Positions 38,301 to 50,695 of a stretch of 64,000 nucleotides of DNA are shown in pieces. Source of the stretch: Hydractinia symbiolongicarpus (lineage: Eukaryota > Cnidaria > Hydrozoa > Anthoathecata > Hydractiniidae). The first letter of the stretch is position 1; every line of letters starts with the position of its first letter. Location of the stretch: assembly GCF_029227915.1 (NCBI RefSeq), contig NC_079882.1:3596001-3660000 (forward strand). Reading direction: 5' to 3'. The position numbers and the translations under genes were made by a program. Under the pieces are notes generated by a model that worked only from the letters and a program-made list of their open reading frames with translations, did no database searches and was not told the origin of the DNA.

Positions 38301-41300
38301 GTATATGCTACAATATTAATACAAATGCTGTTACAATATTTTTTACATATGACGAAATCCCCAGCAAAATTAAAAACTTTTCATGAATTTAAAATTTAAG
38401 ATAATTACTTCTCCTGGTTTGATGACGTCATTGACTAAAATGCATCCATTAATTTTTTTGACTAAGTTGTTACTCTGGGCAACACTTGTGGTCAGTTTCA
38501 AGTTTCATGTAAATTAATAACAACTGCAGACGTTACAAACAAAATAGGGAAGGAGCAGGCAGCAAATCAGCCCCTCCTCCTCCCTCCCATCCCCAGCATT
38601 GAGCACTCCCCAAATAGTCCAGCAGAAATAAGGTTAAAATTTTGGCTTATTTTGGTTTGGTTAGATCTTGTAACTTTCAGCATGTGACTCACTGAAAACG
38701 TCAAACAAATTAATGGTAAATTGACATCGAAAAAAAGTGATACAGAAAAATAACAAAATAAGGGCAAGTAATGACCTTAGTATGGAAAGGAGATAAATTA
38801 TTTCCATTGTAATTTTAGATAATGAGGGTGATATAGCAAAATGGACACTTGAATCGAAGTAAGTATAAACGTAATTTTTATAAATGCACTTTATATGAAG
38901 ATTTTACCCTTTCAGGATTTAAAATATTCCTTGATAAAAACTAGTTTCAATTTCTGAGTTTGTGAAAACTATAAATTTGTATATTGTGTTTTTGACCATC
39001 AAAGCAACGTTTAAGTGTAGTAATTTTTTGTTAAAAAATTGTAACTATAAGAAAAGAAACTGTCACATTTAAAAAACTGTAATTAACCTCCTCTTTGGCA
39101 GTTGAAAACCAAATCCAAAAAAATATTAGCCAATTTAGACTGATTTTGCAAACTTGAGCAAAATTTAGTTTGTGTGAAAATTACTACATGACTCTCAGTA
39201 ATTCAATTTTTCAATTTTAGACATTTCTTTCACCAAGACAACAGCAGTGTAACTTGTGCAGAATTCCATAATGGTACCAAAGTACTGGTTGTTGGCTTTT
39301 CCACTGGTATTTTTATGCTGTATGAAATGCCAGAGTTTGTTCAAATTCATTCCTTAAGGTAAGCCCGATAATAAGAAACTAATGAAAAGAATTTAATAAA
39401 GTAAAAATTGAACATTTTGTACAGTTTTTTTGTTTTGTTTTAGTATAACTCAACATAAAATCAATTCCATCGCAATTAATGTCACTGGTGATTGGCTAGC
39501 TTTTGGTTCTTCTACTCTTGGTCAACTTTTAGTTTGGGAGTGGCAGAGTGAAACTTATGTGTTGAAACAGCAAGGTCATTTTTATGACATGAATGTCATG
39601 TCGTATTCTCCAGATGGTCAGTTTGTTGCAACAGGAGGAGATGATGGCAAGGTAGAGGATTCTTTTGTTGGCCATTCAAAATTAATTCAAAATCAACTTT
39701 ATACTTTTTCCTTTTTTTGCAAAAAAAGTAGTTTTCCAAATTTAATATTTTTAAAAAGAATTGCATCCCTTGAAAATTAATTCGGAATGATTATGAACCG
39801 TGAGTAATTGGTTGTTACAGTGAATTAAGTTCTGTTTCAAATTCGTTGGTTCAACTACTCGTTATTTAGGTAAAAGTATGGAACACAGTGTCTGGTTTCT
39901 GTTTCGTCACTTTCCATGAACATACTGCAGGAGTAACTGGTGTGGAGTTCAGCCAAAATGGTCAGGTGATTGTCAGTGCATCACTTGATGGCACTGTCAG
40001 AGCTTTTGATTTAAACAGGTAAAAAAACTTATGTATTATTTTATTTTTTTGTAAATGTTATTTAAGCCAGAGTTAGAAAATGCACATTTTTCTATTTACA
40101 TCATGTTACCAGTACTAGGTGTCTATAAAGCTAATTTCTTGTAAAAAAACAATATATAAAGTTTGGAACTTTCAGAAAGTGCTTCATACTTCAGTGATTT
40201 AGTCTCCAATTTTTCAAATTTCCAAGCTATAATGCAATATATTTGAAAACTGGTCAAAACGCATTGTCATGTGCATATTGCATGTTTGTTGGGCTTTATA
40301 TAACTCCCAGGAATCAATTTTGTTAAAAAACATTATTTTACATATTAAGTTGAATAGATCCATTTCAAACTATATATTTCCCGAAGGCATACTTTGAAGG
40401 AAGAAACTCGCAATTTTTGGGCGATATCGCGTTAAGTTAGCCCTAATAATCCTTGACCAATTATTTGAATAGGTCTAAAATTGTGTGATTTTTGTCGTTG
40501 TTGGTATTTTATGGCCACTTCACAAGCTTTTCCAATGTACGGATTAGTTATTATTACTTACTTAATTTAATGTGCTTATAATAGATAAACATACTTTGAG
40601 AAATGTCATTTGCTTTTTATCAGGTATCGTAATTTCCGCACATTTACAGCTCCACGTCCATGTCAATTTTCGTGTCTAGCGTTAGATGTGAGTGGTGAGA
40701 TCATATGTGCAGGATCTTTGGATACATTCGAAATATTCACGTGGTCTATGCAAACTGGTCGATTGTTAGAGGTATGCATTTGCGTTATAAATTGCTAGAT
40801 ATGCTAGCCAAAGTATGATCTTTAAAGCATGGAATATATAGATTGTAAAAAGTTTCCCATCGACGGGAAAGATGATTACGATCATTGTCCGTCGATGACA
40901 GCTGTAACTGTCGAAACGTAGCCTAGAATAAACTCGCTTGTTCATGACATAATAATATTTATATTATTCAATGACTGAACAGATAAGTGGTAATATTTTT
41001 AAAATTGAACTTAGAAACTTGCATAATTAGAAAATCTTTTTCGAAGGTAATATAAACACATACAATTTACTGTCATTTGGCGTTCTGTAGCGAAATGTCT
41101 AGACTTTCGTTTTTAGAGGATATATTTTCTGAAAAGCCAAATTTAAAATAGGCAATTGTACAAACCATGTGTATGTTGTAAGTTTCGGGGGTGTATATCA
41201 TGTTTCTCTTTACGAGAAAAAAAATAATGGGCGAAACATCAAACTTTTATTTTTAGGTTTTAGCTGGTCACGAAGGACCTGTTTCTTCTTTATCATTTTC

Positions 41301-44300
41301 ACCGATCACATCAACGCTTGCGTCTGGTTCATGGGACGACACTGTCCGTTTGTGGGATGTCTACGTGCAATCCAGTCCTAAAGAGGTTATATCCATCCGT
41401 TCAAATGGTAAAATAAACATACTATGTACTATACTCTCACCCCAGCTCAGTCGCAGAGTTTTCAGAGTAATTACGCATGTCTATAGCAATATTAAAGTGG
41501 TTGGTTCACTTAAAGACCATGTTCGATGCCGCTGTATTATATATATATTATATTTTTACACTGTTTATTTCGAAAATTAAGACAAACTAGACTTTTGTCT
41601 GTTTTTATGTAATGAATTGACATGTGGCATTCTCATTGTGGACAATTCACTGAGCTCCGTTAGAATACCACTGTAAATAAATACTTCAATAAAATCTATC
41701 CTTATCCATCAGTATAGATAATCCATATTACTTCTTCCTGTCAAATGGATCTGAATGTAAAAAATACCACTCAATTTTTTGTTAATTATAAAAAAAACAA
41801 TAAGCTGTCATCACAGTTAGTAGTTGGTAAAATTGCCGCCTTTTAAGGAGGATCGCATTCATATTCACTTTTATCTGTCCATTATATTATAATGTTTATA
41901 TGTTAGCTTAGTTTTTGTTTTATTACAGTAACTGCTGTTGCTTACCGTCCTGATGGACACGAAATAGCTATCTCATCGCTCGATGGTGAAATAAAATTCT
42001 GGCAACCAGATGCCTCAATGCAAGTCGGTGCAATTGAAGGAAGGAAGGACTTGGGTACGGGACGTAGAAAAACAGATATGATTACTGCGAAAAGAATGGC
42101 CACGGGAAGGTACGGTCTAAAATCATGACGAGGTCCTTGTTGCTACGTTTTTATATTGGCTCAGCTAACTTTGTTAGGTAGATTTTTCACCTCCAGAGGA
42201 CGGACTTATACAAGAATTTTTGCGATTTTCGCTTCTGTAATGTAAATATTTTGCAACTTTAGGTGTTTTTCCAGTCTTTGCTATTCAGCGGACGGATGTT
42301 GTATTTTGGCCGGTGGGAAGTCGAAATACGTTTGCTTATACAACGTTGAACAACAGGTGAGCAGCGTAAAATTAGTTTTGCATTTCAATTCTTAACATTT
42401 GTTCACGTTTTCACTTTTAATTTATTTGCTCATTAGGTACTACTCAGACGGTTTGAAATATCCTGCAACAAATCTTTGGATGGCATGAAGGTATGTGTAT
42501 ATAAGTGGATTTATATAAATTTACTCTAAAGATCTTAAATTTGAAAAAGAGATTGACTAGGTATTATACCTTAAAGCCGATAGGTTTCCCAAGGAAAAAA
42601 TGGACTTAAGACTACAGTTCATGTTTGGTGATTACTTTGGCGATTTAACAAATGGTCGAAATGTCAATAAGTTGCTAACGAGGAGATTTTTTGTTGATTC
42701 CACTTACTAATTTTTTGAATGTTATAGACACATCTACACAGTGGAAACATGACTGAAGCTGGACCATTGGATTTAATAGATTTGGATAAAGGGAGTGACG
42801 ACGAGGATACTGAAAACATCAGTCTTCCTGGTGTAAAAAAAGGTTAGCTTTTCCGAGGTGTTTCGCCGTGAGAAATAAAATGGAAACCTGTGCTTAAAAT
42901 TCTTCTTAGCATGTTTTATACTATTTTAGGTGACATGTCATCTCGCCGTGTTCAACCTGAGATTCATACAAAATCTCTACGATTTTCACCAACTGGTAAG
43001 TTTGCACATTGTTACTTTAATTGAATGATACAAAGACTGAAAATTTAATTATAACTAAATTTGTAAAAGGTCTCCTACTCATAACTTGCTATCCATCTTA
43101 TGTCAGCACTATCACCCTTAAACCATCACATTTGCACTACCACTATTACCCTTGCCCATGGACTGTTGCACTTCACCATTGCACTTCACCCTTGAATCTT
43201 TACCCTTGCACCATAACCCTTGCACAAGCACTCTTGCAATTTACCATTGCATATCACCCTTGTAAAATCATCGTTCCACCATCATTCTGGCACCATGACT
43301 CTTGCACTAGAACCGTTACACCATTAAACCAATGCCCTTGCATCACCTCTCGTAATCTGGCTTCAATTCATGTAACTATCCAAAACTCTCGAGAGGTCAA
43401 TGTTTTTTGCACTATATATTTAATTTAGGTCGTTCTTGGGCAGCAGCTACAACAGAGGGTCTCCTTATCTTTTCACTCGATGGCTCATTATCATTTCAAC
43501 CGGAAGATCTTGGTGTAGATGTCACGCCGCAGAGGATTGTGGAATTGTTGAAAGAAAAGAACTACTCGCTCGCTCTAAGTTATTCTTTTCGTTTAAACGA
43601 AGATTCTTTAATCAAACGTGTGGTGGAGAGCATAAGTATAGATGACGGTAATTTAGTTTTTGTTTTTCTCGTTAGTAGTTGTTGCTATTATCGTTATATC
43701 TGTTAATGTTGTTTTTTTTGGGCTGTTGCAGTTGGAAACTAGGTCTCTAAGCAACGGTTATTTCTCGATTTAATAAACCTCTGTATTGTTTTAGTTCCAC
43801 TTCTTGCAAGAAACATCCGCGAAGCATATTTAAACAAGTTACTCACATTCACAGCAAAGCAACTCGAAGCGTCTGCGCATCTGCAGTTTTACCTCACGTG
43901 GTGCAAATACCTTTTATCATCACATGGAACGTATATTAAGTCTAATTCCAGATCACTTATGCCTATGCTGAGATCACTGCAAAAGAACCTATCAAGGCAT
44001 TCTGGATCTATGTCTTCATTGTAAGTAATTATAACTTTACTGTCCTAATAAAAGTCGTGAAACTTGTATGCACAAAAACGCTAATATGTGAACTTAAGGT
44101 ATTATTTGCGAAGATTAATTTTGCGAATTTTATGCGTATTCGCCAAAATTTGTTAGCGCTGAAATTTCTGCGCAGGTTAATTTGCAAAAATTAGTTTTCG
44201 CTAAAATAATCTGACCGAAATTTTTAGAAAAGAAAATATTTTCGTAAATCTTCTTTATGTCAAAAAAAGAGCAGTCTCTGATATAAACAAGTTCTATTAA

Positions 44301-45655
44301 AGGCTACTTCAGTATAAGTAGATTGGCGAAAATCATTCTTTACAAAATAATTTAGAATGATTTAATCGCGCAATTGTTGTTGTTGTTTTTTTGACCTCGC
44401 GAGTTAAATGTTGCTATCAAATTATTTTTTTTTCAGTTTGTCTGTTCCGTATTCAAAAATAATAAATTTTGCACAATAATACGAATTGTTGTTTAGGCCA
44501 ACATGACCATTTACCCAAATTTTGGAGCCTTTCTGAACTAAAATGTGGATTATTGTGTTGTGCAGGGATTAAGGAGAATGCGGCCAACAATTTTTAAACA
44601 TGGTTGCCAGCGGAGTAGGGAATAGGAAAGTGCAAAAGCAGTGAAAACATAATGAAATGTAGGAAAAACCAAGGAATTTTATCAGAGCCTCTTTCTAATT
44701 TTTAATTAATGTTAATTAGTATTTATGTTTATTGTTAACTTCTGAAACTTTTTGTCAATTTCTGTGAAACCTCAATGATTTTTACTGATTTGTGGAATAG
44801 ACGTTTTGTTTTGACGTAACAGGTAACATTGTGCCATCCTTGTTAGCTGTTAAAATTGTTTGAAGCTGCATCAAAAAATATGAAGCAGCTACTACATAAT
44901 CTGCTTTCAGTTAATCGTATCACTGCAAAACAATGTAACACAGCTTTGCAAGAGTTTGTTGAGCTGTCCATCTGCTGTGCATCTACTGTCTATTGTGGGA
45001 ATTTTTATATGGAATGTTTATATTTACTTTGAACAGCCTGAGACCAATATTAATTACAAGAATCTTTTCAAAAGATTAACAGTACAATGCGTTTCGAAAA
45101 CTTGAAAGAATTTTCTTTGACCTTTTGTAAATAGGTCAAGGATTATTTAGTTTTCCAAAATCTAAAACCATACAAAGTGGACATTGTTCACTGCATGCTC
45201 CAATCATTATAATCGGCCCATTTTTGATAGGTTAGAAGCAAAAAAAGTAAAGGGAAGGAAATGTACAACTTGAAATGAAATATTAGATATAAAACTTAAT
45301 GAGTTGTAGGTTTTCTAAGAAAGATTTGATAAAAGCCAAAGCTATTTTCTAAAGAAAACAATCTTAAGAGAATAAGAGGTTTTTTTGTTTTTTTTTGAGA
45401 GTTCCCGTAAAAGAGCTTTTTGAGAAAATGGAATCTAGGATTTAATATTTTTGGTTAAATATAATTTTACGGAAAAAAAGAATAAATCATTTCTAATTGT
45501 TATTTAGAAGTTTTTTTTTGGCAGTTTAATTTATCGTTATTATTTTATTTTTTAGATGCGATAACAACATTTATACTTTAAAATACCTGCTGTCAATCAA
45601 ACTAAAAGTTACGACAGACGAAGAAATGATAGATGATGACGATATGGAAGAGTGA
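35394..45655 (+). CDS. PWP2: PWP2 (UTP1), UTP-B WD40 protein of the SSU processome, 21 exons
   Basis: It acts in the nucleolus in the UTP-B complex that binds the 5' ETS and starts 18S rRNA processing. Exons: 35394-35411, 35506-35618, 36668-36762, 36846-36945, 37036-37179, 37314-37449, 37998-38127, 38819-38858, 39221-39358, 39444-39651, 39870-40018, 40624-40771, 41257-41407, 41929-42109, 42263-42356, 42437-42490, 42728-42842, 42930-42995, 43429-43647, 43795-44020, 45556-45655; joined in phase they give 874 aa (human 919). Family blocks seen: FSNLCGTVYRKGN, SPVGNRVTCFDLK, GQLLVWEWQSETYVLKQQGH, GGDDGKVKVWN, RYRNFRTFTAPRPCQFSC, SGHEGP-type AGHEGPVSSL, GDMSSR and RSWAAATTEGLLIFSLDG. These build two WD40 propellers followed by a Utp12-type helical domain (about 694-842) and an acidic tail. 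The acceptor of exon 7 (AAAACAAAG) has a poor pyrimidine tract and is the least certain join. Confidence 0.94.
35751..36337. mobile_element. MITE in PWP2 intron 2
   Basis: The left end (GGTGGTGATACACGATCTAA then TTAATCGAATTCGATT) and the right end (AATCGAATTCGATTAA then a diverged ...GTATTATCGCC) form TIRs of about 37 bp. It is non-coding and contains internal repeats of 'tgtcgaattcga'. Confidence 0.6.
43085..43345 (+). repeat. Degenerate CCCTTGCAC minisatellite in PWP2 intron 18
   Basis: Repeated blocks of 'cacccttgcaccat(a/t)acc' type occur a dozen or more times with heavy divergence. This creates a spurious long open frame at 43021-43428. Confidence 0.65.
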
Positions 45656-47198
45656 AATTTCTTTGTAACCTTTTTATCTGAAAAAAGACAAAAATCATAT
45701 AATAATAATTGTACTGCATCTATACCTACGTCCTTGGATATATTTGACAGGATTGTCCACTCTGTCAGGAATTTTGGAACTAGACGCAAAATGTTTTATG
45801 AACTCTCAGGAAAAGTGACAGAAATCATAAACTTTCCACTAAGTTCTCGTAATGCATATGCTTTTCATTTTAATCTAATGTCTCGTTTTCAGCGGTGGTT
45901 AAGACAATAGAACACTTAAGCGCTGATCAATCGAGCGTAACATTTGATTCAACATTCGACAATGTTCATTTTGTTAGATTAAACAATCATGTCCTTTAAT
46001 TTGTGCTGTCACATTCATTTGCCATACCCACGCAACATTCTGTGCACCATTTCAACCTTTTGAATTCCAAATCAGACCTCAAATTGATGAAAATCAATAT
46101 GAAGTTATTCAGTTCTTTTAATTGACTTGTAAAGCCCGACATTGTTCCTAGGAACGTTTTTTTAAAAATATACAGCTAGAGGGGTGTGAAAGAAAATACG
46201 TTGGATGGAATTAGTGGAAACTATCAAAAGAGCTTTTTCTTAGATCGTTGGAAACACAACAATTTACCTTTTTCGTGTCAAAAAATACTTGTTTGGTGTT
46301 CATTTCTATTCAAACTAGTGCAACTTTTAAATGTTGGTTGAAATGTTGCACTAGCTTGCTGGTGTTTGCTGCTGCAACCTTGCTGCCAGAGCAATCTCTT
46401 TCTTATATTTTTTATACAAAGGCGGCGAAACAAAATCACTCAAAAATAACAGAGTGACCAATCCTCCTTAAATTTCTTAAAAATAACCTTAGAAAAAAAA
46501 AATCTCCTTAAAAAGACTTAAATATACTTAAAAAAAATTGAAATTTTAGCTATTCTCCCTAATTTCTCCTTATTTCTTAATTTTTTGGAAATGTGTCATG
46601 TATTATTCATCACCAGTGAAATAATACATATTTCTCTGTTACCTGAAATCCTATATTTTCTGTCTTTTGGGGCATAATTTATATGTATATTTGTATAATA
46701 TGTATAATTTTCTTATCATAGAACATAGTATGTAACATTAAAGATAGAGAACTAAAATTGGTTTTCTCCTTAATTATCCTTATTTTTTTATTCTCGTATG
46801 CAGTAAAATATCCTTAAAAAATAATTCTCCTTAATTCTCCTTAATATCCTTATTTTGTCCTCATTTTATTAGTGGTCACCCTGTAAAATTAAAAAATTCA
46901 GGAATTTAATTTTACTTATATTTTCAGGAGACTTCACATCATTTCCCAATGTCCATAGAACTATGACAAATAGGTGTCAATGAAAAAGAAAGATATAAAA
47001 TTTCAGTCGCCAGTCTTAAAGCAAGGTCGATGCACAGCTAGGAAACCCAGCATAATTTTCTTACCATCAGGAAATCGGAACAGTTAAATTGAAGAAGAAC
47101 TACTTTGTTCATCTAGGTTCGGTATATCGAGTTGGTGCCTTGATTGCCCCTTGTCTATTTGCCAGACCGGCTTTTCGATTTGCAGGACTAATTAACCA
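45656..47198. other. Intergenic, no gene seen
   Basis: 3' flank of PWP2. It contains a tract rich in 'tcctta' repeats (about 46480-46860) and a 26-bp motif at 47088-47113 repeated directly at 55234-55259. The frame 46248-46457 has no domain. Confidence 0.4.
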
Positions 47199-47200
47199 AT

Positions 47201-47252
47201 TCCCCGTTCCCTCTATACGGCTAATTCGCAATGCATTATGGTAGTTGTATTC
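47201..47252 (+). repeat. Left terminal inverted repeat of the ISL2EU-type element
   Basis: 52 bp, identical to the inverse of 53958-54009. It is preceded by AT at 47199-47200, the putative 2-bp target duplication. Confidence 0.9.
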
Positions 47253-47424
47253 CGCGAAAACGTAAACAAACCACGGTTGACGGTTAAAGATGGCGGACGT
47301 CTCCAATGCCAATTGATCGGAACAAAGTAAATGATCCGTCATGCAAGTTTCAATTAAGTGTCAAAACGCGAAGAATTAATTGAAGTAACGACGAAACATC
47401 ATTTTCACAGTTTATTGGATAAAA

Positions 47425-50400
47425 ATGGTTAAAAGAGGTCATAAGCAACCATCGTCATCGAATTCAAGAATTGATAGTGTTGAGCAGAGTCAAGAGACTT
47501 TTCCGTGTATGAAATGTCACCGAAAGTTTAAAACATATAGAGGTTTGGTACAGCACTTGAAGTATTGTAAAGTGTTGACACAGAACATTGCACAAACACA
47601 ACAGGATACAAATCAACAACGTAACGTTCCCGAAGACGCAACTTCATCTCAACATCATTTTGCTGATGCTCCAGAGAAGTTTTATTGGAGTAATGTTAAA
47701 GGAAGTGAAGCAGTCAATGACATCGAGGAATGTTACAGCAGAATTGTTTATTGGAAACGAAACTTGTTTATGCTGCCTAATGGAAACGCAGGTAAATCCT
47801 ACATACGTGAGACCACAAGATTGCTCAATGCGTGGATTGAAAACACACCTGTAAGAGCTATAGCATTAAAAGCTATACATATCATGCCTGCTCTGCTGCT
47901 GCAAAAACCATCACAAGCATCGAAATCTAAGGAGCACGTAGAAGCATTAAACAGACGTCTAACACAATGGTTTAAAGGAGATTTTATGAGCTTAATGGAT
48001 GAGGCACAGACGATTCAAAGCCGACTACCTAAAGTAATAAAAAAGCAAGATATTGCAGTTATTTCAAGGAAGTTCCGGAACCATATGCAAAAAGGAGATG
48101 TTCATAAAGCGATTAATGTGGTGACGAACAATATGTCTGGAGGAATACTTCCTTTGAATGACGAAACTCTTGAAATGCTAAGACAAAAACATTCTGAAGG
48201 AAGTGAATCATACGAAGACACGCTGATACAAGGTCCGATCAAATCAGTTAATGCCGTTGTATATGACGTCATTGACGAAGACATGATAATGCGAGCAGCG
48301 AAGACAACAAAAGGCGGCTCCGGACCATCTGGAATGGATGCGAATGGATGTATCAAAATCATAGCGTCTAGAGTTTATGGCGACACTGGAACAGATTTAC
48401 GGAAAGCGATAGCTAAGTTTGCAAGAAGACTTTGCCATGAAGAAGTAAACGATAATTCTTTAGAGGCGTATTTAGGATGTCGTCTTGTGCCTTTAGACAA
48501 GAACCCTGGTCTTAGACCTATCGGAGTAGGAGAGGTTTTAAGACGCATTATTGGAAAAGCCGTGATGTACGCATCAAAGAATGATGTTATTGAATCTTGT
48601 TCAAAAATTCAAATGTGCTCCGGTCATGAATCTGGGTGCGAAGCTGCTATACATGCAATGAAAGATGCATACTCTAGTGAAGAAGCCGAATGTGTCTTAT
48701 TAGTTGATGCTGCAAATGCCTTCAATAGCTTGAACCGTAGTGCAACACTTCATAATACCAAGATCATTTGCCCGATTCTAGCAACATACATCAACAACTG
48801 CTACATAAAGCCTGCGAGACTTTTTGTGATTGGTGGAACTGAACTGAGTTCAAGAGAAGGTACCACTCAAGGCGACCCGTTGGGGATGGCCATTTACGCA
48901 ATAGGACTCACACCATTACTTGATAGAATGAAAAACATTGCTGATATTGATATGAAATTGGTAGCTTTTGCTGATGACTTAACAGCTGTTGGAAATTTTT
49001 CCACCATTCGGAAATGGTGGGACGAGCTCATTGTGGAAGGCCCAAAATTTGGTTACCAACCACAGCCAAAGAAATCATGGCTAATTGTGAAAGATAAGAA
49101 CATTGAAGGAGCAAAAACACACTTCAAAGAAACAAATATCCAAATTACATGTACAGGAGAACGACATCTCGGAGCAGTTATTGGCAGTGAGACTTTTCGA
49201 AAAGAGTACGTTGAAGACATTGTCGCGAAATGGGTGAAAGAAATCACACTAATTTCAGAAATAGCTGTTATCGAACCACAAGCAGCTTACACATGCTATG
49301 TTAGTGGATATCAACATCGCTTCACATACTATTTACGGACCATCCCAGAAATATCATCATTACTGCGACCAGTGGAAAGTGTAATAAGACACCAACTGTT
49401 GCCGGCTATTACTGGTGGTCATATTGTAAACGATGTAGAGAGGGAGCTAATGTCCTTGCCACCACGTCTCGGGGGTCTAGGAATAAAAATCCTTGAGAAT
49501 GTTTCTGACACAGAATACGAGAATTCTCGGAAAATGACGACGGAGCTCGTAAATATTCTTCTCAAACAAAATGAAAATGCGAACGAGATCAGCAAAACGA
49601 AAAGCCAAATAAAGTCTGAGAGAAATAAAAGCCATCAAAACATTCTGCAAGGACTATTGTCACAAATGGATGAAAGTGCTAAGAGGCAGAACGAAGCAAA
49701 TCAGGAAATAGGTGCGTCAAAATGGTTGACGACTCTGCCAATAAAAGAGAGTGGTTACTACCTCACAAAGGAGCAGTTTTTCGACGCATTGAGAATTCGA
49801 TATAACTGGGAATTACCCAGGTTACCATTTGAATGTGCATGTGGCTCAAAGTTTGATCTTGCTCATGCGTTATCCTGCAAAAAGGGTGGGTTTGTCACAC
49901 AACGTCATAACGAAGTTCGTGATATAACTGCTCAGCTTTTGAAAGAAGTGTGTAAAGACGTACGAATTGAACCGATGCTTGCTCCACTACAAAACGAACG
50001 CTTTGACCAGAAAAGTGCGATCACAACCAATGAAGCTCGATTAGATGTTAGCGCACTTGGTTTCTGGATTCCTGGCCAACGGGTATTCTGCGATGTCAGG
50101 GTCTTTGACCTTAACGCCCAGAGGTATAGGAACACAGAAATCAAACGTTGCTATGAAAGAAATGAGCAAGAAAAGAAAAGGTTATACAACGAAAGGGTTT
50201 TGCAGGTTGAAAATGGTTCTTTTACACCTTTGGTGTTTTCTACACACGGTGGGTTAGGAAGAGAATGCAAGAGATTCTATCAACGTCTTGCTGAGTTGAT
50301 AGCAGATAAACGTGGTATACCAACGTCTATCGCTACGACGTTTGTCAGAACGAAAATTTGCTTTTCGTTACTCCGATCGACATTGCTATGCCTGCGTGGA

Positions 50401-50487
50401 TCAAGATCATTGCGGCGGGATGTTAACATATCTGATATCGACATGTCTTTGACCAACACACTATCGGAAATAAGGGAATTCCGATAG
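47425..50487 (+). CDS. Non-LTR retrotransposon protein: zinc finger, RT and restriction-like endonuclease
   Basis: A single intact 1020-aa ORF. The N-terminus has a zinc finger C28-x2-C31-x12-H44-x3-C48 as in R2-group elements. The RT core has motif A LVDAANAF (D428), REGTTQGDPLGM, and the catalytic AFADDL (D517, D518). A C-terminal C804-x-C806-x7-H814-x3-C818 knuckle is followed by RHNEVRD (827-833), D874 and D890-V-R892, matching the PD-(D/E)xK-like endonuclease layout of R2/NeSL-type elements. Such proteins nick target DNA and prime reverse transcription there. The start ATG at 47425 lies 172 bp inside the left TIR. The absence of stops or frameshifts suggests recent activity. The exact clade is not certain. 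Confidence 0.85.
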   Translation: MVKRGHKQPSSSNSRIDSVEQSQETFPCMKCHRKFKTYRGLVQHLKYCKVLTQNIAQTQQDTNQQRNVPEDATSSQHHFADAPEKFYWSNVKGSEAVNDIEECYSRIVYWKRNLFMLPNGNAGKSYIRETTRLLNAWIENTPVRAIALKAIHIMPALLLQKPSQASKSKEHVEALNRRLTQWFKGDFMSLMDEAQTIQSRLPKVIKKQDIAVISRKFRNHMQKGDVHKAINVVTNNMSGGILPLNDETLEMLRQKHSEGSESYEDTLIQGPIKSVNAVVYDVIDEDMIMRAAKTTKGGSGPSGMDANGCIKIIASRVYGDTGTDLRKAIAKFARRLCHEEVNDNSLEAYLGCRLVPLDKNPGLRPIGVGEVLRRIIGKAVMYASKNDVIESCSKIQMCSGHESGCEAAIHAMKDAYSSEEAECVLLVDAANAFNSLNRSATLHNTKIICPILATYINNCYIKPARLFVIGGTELSSREGTTQGDPLGMAIYAIGLTPLLDRMKNIADIDMKLVAFADDLTAVGNFSTIRKWWDELIVEGPKFGYQPQPKKSWLIVKDKNIEGAKTHFKETNIQITCTGERHLGAVIGSETFRKEYVEDIVAKWVKEITLISEIAVIEPQAAYTCYVSGYQHRFTYYLRTIPEISSLLRPVESVIRHQLLPAITGGHIVNDVERELMSLPPRLGGLGIKILENVSDTEYENSRKMTTELVNILLKQNENANEISKTKSQIKSERNKSHQNILQGLLSQMDESAKRQNEANQEIGASKWLTTLPIKESGYYLTKEQFFDALRIRYNWELPRLPFECACGSKFDLAHALSCKKGGFVTQRHNEVRDITAQLLKEVCKDVRIEPMLAPLQNERFDQKSAITTNEARLDVSALGFWIPGQRVFCDVRVFDLNAQRYRNTEIKRCYERNEQEKKRLYNERVLQVENGSFTPLVFSTHGGLGRECKRFYQRLAELIADKRGIPTSIATTFVRTKICFSLLRSTLLCLRGSRSLRRDVNISDIDMSLTNTLSEIREFR

Positions 50488-50658
50488 CCGAAATAGTATT
50501 ATATATTATATATTTTGAGCGGCGGTCTCTCGCTATAGAAATAGACCAAAACAAAATTATATAAAATAACGTATGTTTGAATTTTCAAGGTATCAAGCCG
50601 AATAAACGGATGATACTATGTAATTTTATAATTTCTAAATATAATATAAAGTAGTGTT
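50488..50658 (+). other. 3' UTR of the RT element
   Basis: AT-rich 171 bp between the RT stop and the poly(A) run. CGAATAAACGG (about 50600-50610) contains an AATAAA about 50 nt before the A run. Confidence 0.5.
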
Positions 50659-50677
50659 AAAAAAAAAAAAAAAAAAA
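50659..50677 (+). repeat. Poly(A) run at the RT element / transposase junction
   Basis: Nineteen uninterrupted A bases end 18 nt before the transposase ATG. This is the expected scar of target-primed reverse transcription and marks the probable 3' edge of the inserted retroelement. No clear target-site duplication was found near 47253-47424. Confidence 0.75.
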
Positions 50678-50695
50678 CCATTCGTAGTAACAAAA

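Noticed and set aside
40880-40915. Canonical hammerhead ribozyme
   Set aside because: The conserved CUGAUGA box reads TCGATGA and stem II does not abut GAAA correctly; kept only as a low-level structural observation.
43021-43428. 135-residue open frame in the PWP2 region
   Set aside because: It is made by a degenerate CCCTTGCAC minisatellite in intron 18, and only its last bases touch PWP2 exon 19.
50654-50695. GTG start of the THAP ORF
   Set aside because: This extension only translates the poly(A) run as lysines; the ATG at 50696 has a normal context and precedes the THAP domain.
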